Positions 63,001 to 64,000 of a stretch of 64,000 nucleotides of DNA are shown in pieces. The stretch spans positions 59,156,870-59,220,869 of the forward strand of contig CM049307.1 in NCBI GenBank assembly GCA_026874595.1, written 5' to 3'. The notes beneath the pieces were generated by a model that was not told where the DNA came from, did no database searches, and saw only the letters and a program-made list of their open reading frames with translations. Position 1 is the first letter of the stretch. The number at the start of each line of letters is the position of its first letter. The stretch is from Sipunculus nudus (lineage: Eukaryota; Annelida; Sipuncula; Golfingiida; Sipunculidae). The translations under genes were made by a program, and so were the position numbers.

Positions 63001-63526
63001 TACATAGACTTATCTGAAACTACAATTTTTACTTTTGGTCAGCCTTCTTTAATTGGGACTTAAATGAAAATTATTTTTAAACAATCTCACATAAGTAAGC
63101 TACATTAAATTATTTAATAAAAGCCAATCATTTGTAGGAAAATAGGCTTTAGTATGTGATTTTGAAGTGATTATATCCAATTTAAACTTAAAATATAAAA
63201 CTTAAAATATCTTAAAGAATCACTTACAAAAGATTTAATCTTGATTCAGTATAAACAACACTGAAGCTGCACATACACACAAACAAACTAACAACACCTT
63301 AAGTCATGGAGGTAGCCTTATAGGGTTATTATTAAAAACTCCTTAATATTTGTCCTCATCAAGTTATCATCAGATAATCATTCAGCTCTTTACTAAATTT
63401 TTCATGTGAAGCAACATATATAAGTACATAAGAACACTTTTACAGCAGACTCACCTAAATGTAATGGGGTATTTCCCACAGTGTCCTTTTTATTGGGGTT
63501 AGCACCAGAATCTAACAGCAGGTTCA
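60048..63526 (-). CDS. ANKRD54: Ankyrin repeat domain-containing protein 54, C-terminal four coding exons (5' part beyond the window)
   Basis: Minus-strand exons 63526-63455, 62783-62736, 60842-60718 and 60230-60048 (stop TGA 60050-60048) join in phase into 141 complete codons. The first exon encodes LLLDSGANPNKKDTVGNTPL and HL, an ankyrin unit with the canonical TPLH. The second gives ACTSQIRVVTLLLRAG. The third holds another repeat, DNSGRTPLHVARSRL. The last exon starts IVDMMREYLKLSG and contains CQRLQNTSTREEMDEI, and ends LQDFTNLSLQRKESKPD. Order, spacing and the post-ankyrin tail match ANKRD54, not a generic ankyrin protein. In vertebrates ANKRD54 (Liar) is a cytoplasmic and nuclear adaptor that binds Lyn/Btk-type kinases (family knowledge). 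Earlier ankyrin units and the start codon are not in the 470 bases right of the first visible exon, so they must lie past the edge. A minisatellite occupies the 1.9-kb intron between exons two and three. Confidence 0.94.
61681..62175. repeat. Minisatellite of about 31-bp units in an ANKRD54 intron
   Basis: About 16 copies of AATGCTAGAACATATATGGC followed by TTTGCCCAC, with point changes and small length changes. The long frames on both strands here are repeat translations. Confidence 0.92.
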
Positions 63527-64000
63527 CTAAAATAAAGATTACATAAAATCAGTAATCATCAGGTATTCCCTAAAGAACCAGCTGAAAAGAAATTACGGTA
63601 TTGCTTTCAAAATGTATGCCCCTCAAACAATGTATCAGTTTCATCTTCAACCCTGTTTTTAACTCAAGTGCTGCCATCTTTTGTTTCCCCTACAAATTAA
63701 TTTCTACAAAACCACAAATATGGGAATATGGGTTTAAGCTAATACCGAAACTCATGGAGGCAGTAAATGACTGCCTGCTTGAAAAACTGCAGCCAAACAA
63801 ATAGTGCCCATATAGTGTCCAGCCTGACCAGCCAATTCATTCAATAAGCAGTATGGGCACTGGACATTTTTTTATTGCCCATCATCCTAATAGATATTAT
63901 TCATTATATTTATTATGCTGTGTTAAAATATAGTCCTTGAATATGTCATACATTCTGGTACCAAACAACTCTAACGGTTTAACCACTTATTTATTCAATG
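63527..64000. other. ANKRD54 intron (right edge)
   Basis: No upstream ankyrin exon is found. GTGCCCATATAGTGTCCA near 63803 and ATGGGCACTGGACAT near 63853 form a short imperfect hairpin. Confidence 0.55.

Overview
The window is AT-rich, intron-rich eukaryotic DNA, most likely from a marine mollusc (probably a bivalve). This is an inference from three things: animal genes with small exons and large introns, an AT-rich background with slightly GC-richer exons, and many dispersed repeats ending in GACGGACG-type tails. There are no operons, rRNAs, tRNAs or CRISPR arrays. Nearly all open reading frames longer than 60 codons lie in repeats or AT-rich intron sequence and are not genes.

Two protein genes can be assembled exon by exon, both on the minus strand. 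NOL12 (nucleolar protein 12, the RRP17/Nop25 family of rRNA-processing factors) is complete: five coding exons between 44277 and 34688 give a 209-residue protein. ANKRD54 (ankyrin repeat domain protein 54) is represented by its last four coding exons between 63526 and 60048; its 5' part lies beyond the right edge. Both genes sit in human 22q13.1, so the pair may be a remnant of old animal linkage. A third minus-strand gene may start near 33.7 kb (a 4-codon exon followed by a consensus donor) in a GC-richer, CpG-containing region, and may run left to about 3 kb. Its exons are only tentative and I could not identify the product.

Region by region. 0.9-3.1 kb: two tandem arrays (about 279 bp and about 80 bp units). 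3-18.6 kb: AT-rich DNA with tentative exons, a Harbinger-like MITE, and copies of three dispersed repeat families. 18.7-22.9 kb: a complete LTR element, minus-oriented, without gag or pol. 23.7-29.5 kb: two further repeat arrays. 31.7-33.7 kb: GC-rich promoter-like region. 34.5-44.3 kb: NOL12, whose introns hold a Mutator-like element with a 9-bp target duplication, a fold-back element, a MITE and several repeats. 44.3-48.7 kb: long (TA)n tracts, a LINE 3' end and a repeat copy. 51.6-60 kb: two MITEs, a Kolobok-like MITE, a nearly perfect 126-bp inverted repeat and a 1.4-kb terminal-inverted-repeat element next to the ANKRD54 3' end. 60-64 kb: ANKRD54 exons with an intronic minisatellite.

The most interesting structures are the mobile elements: several apparently undescribed non-autonomous families have terminal repeats, and in some cases target duplications, that can be read directly. 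The others are the unexplained structured GC-rich block near 32.5 kb and the possible conserved gene linkage.
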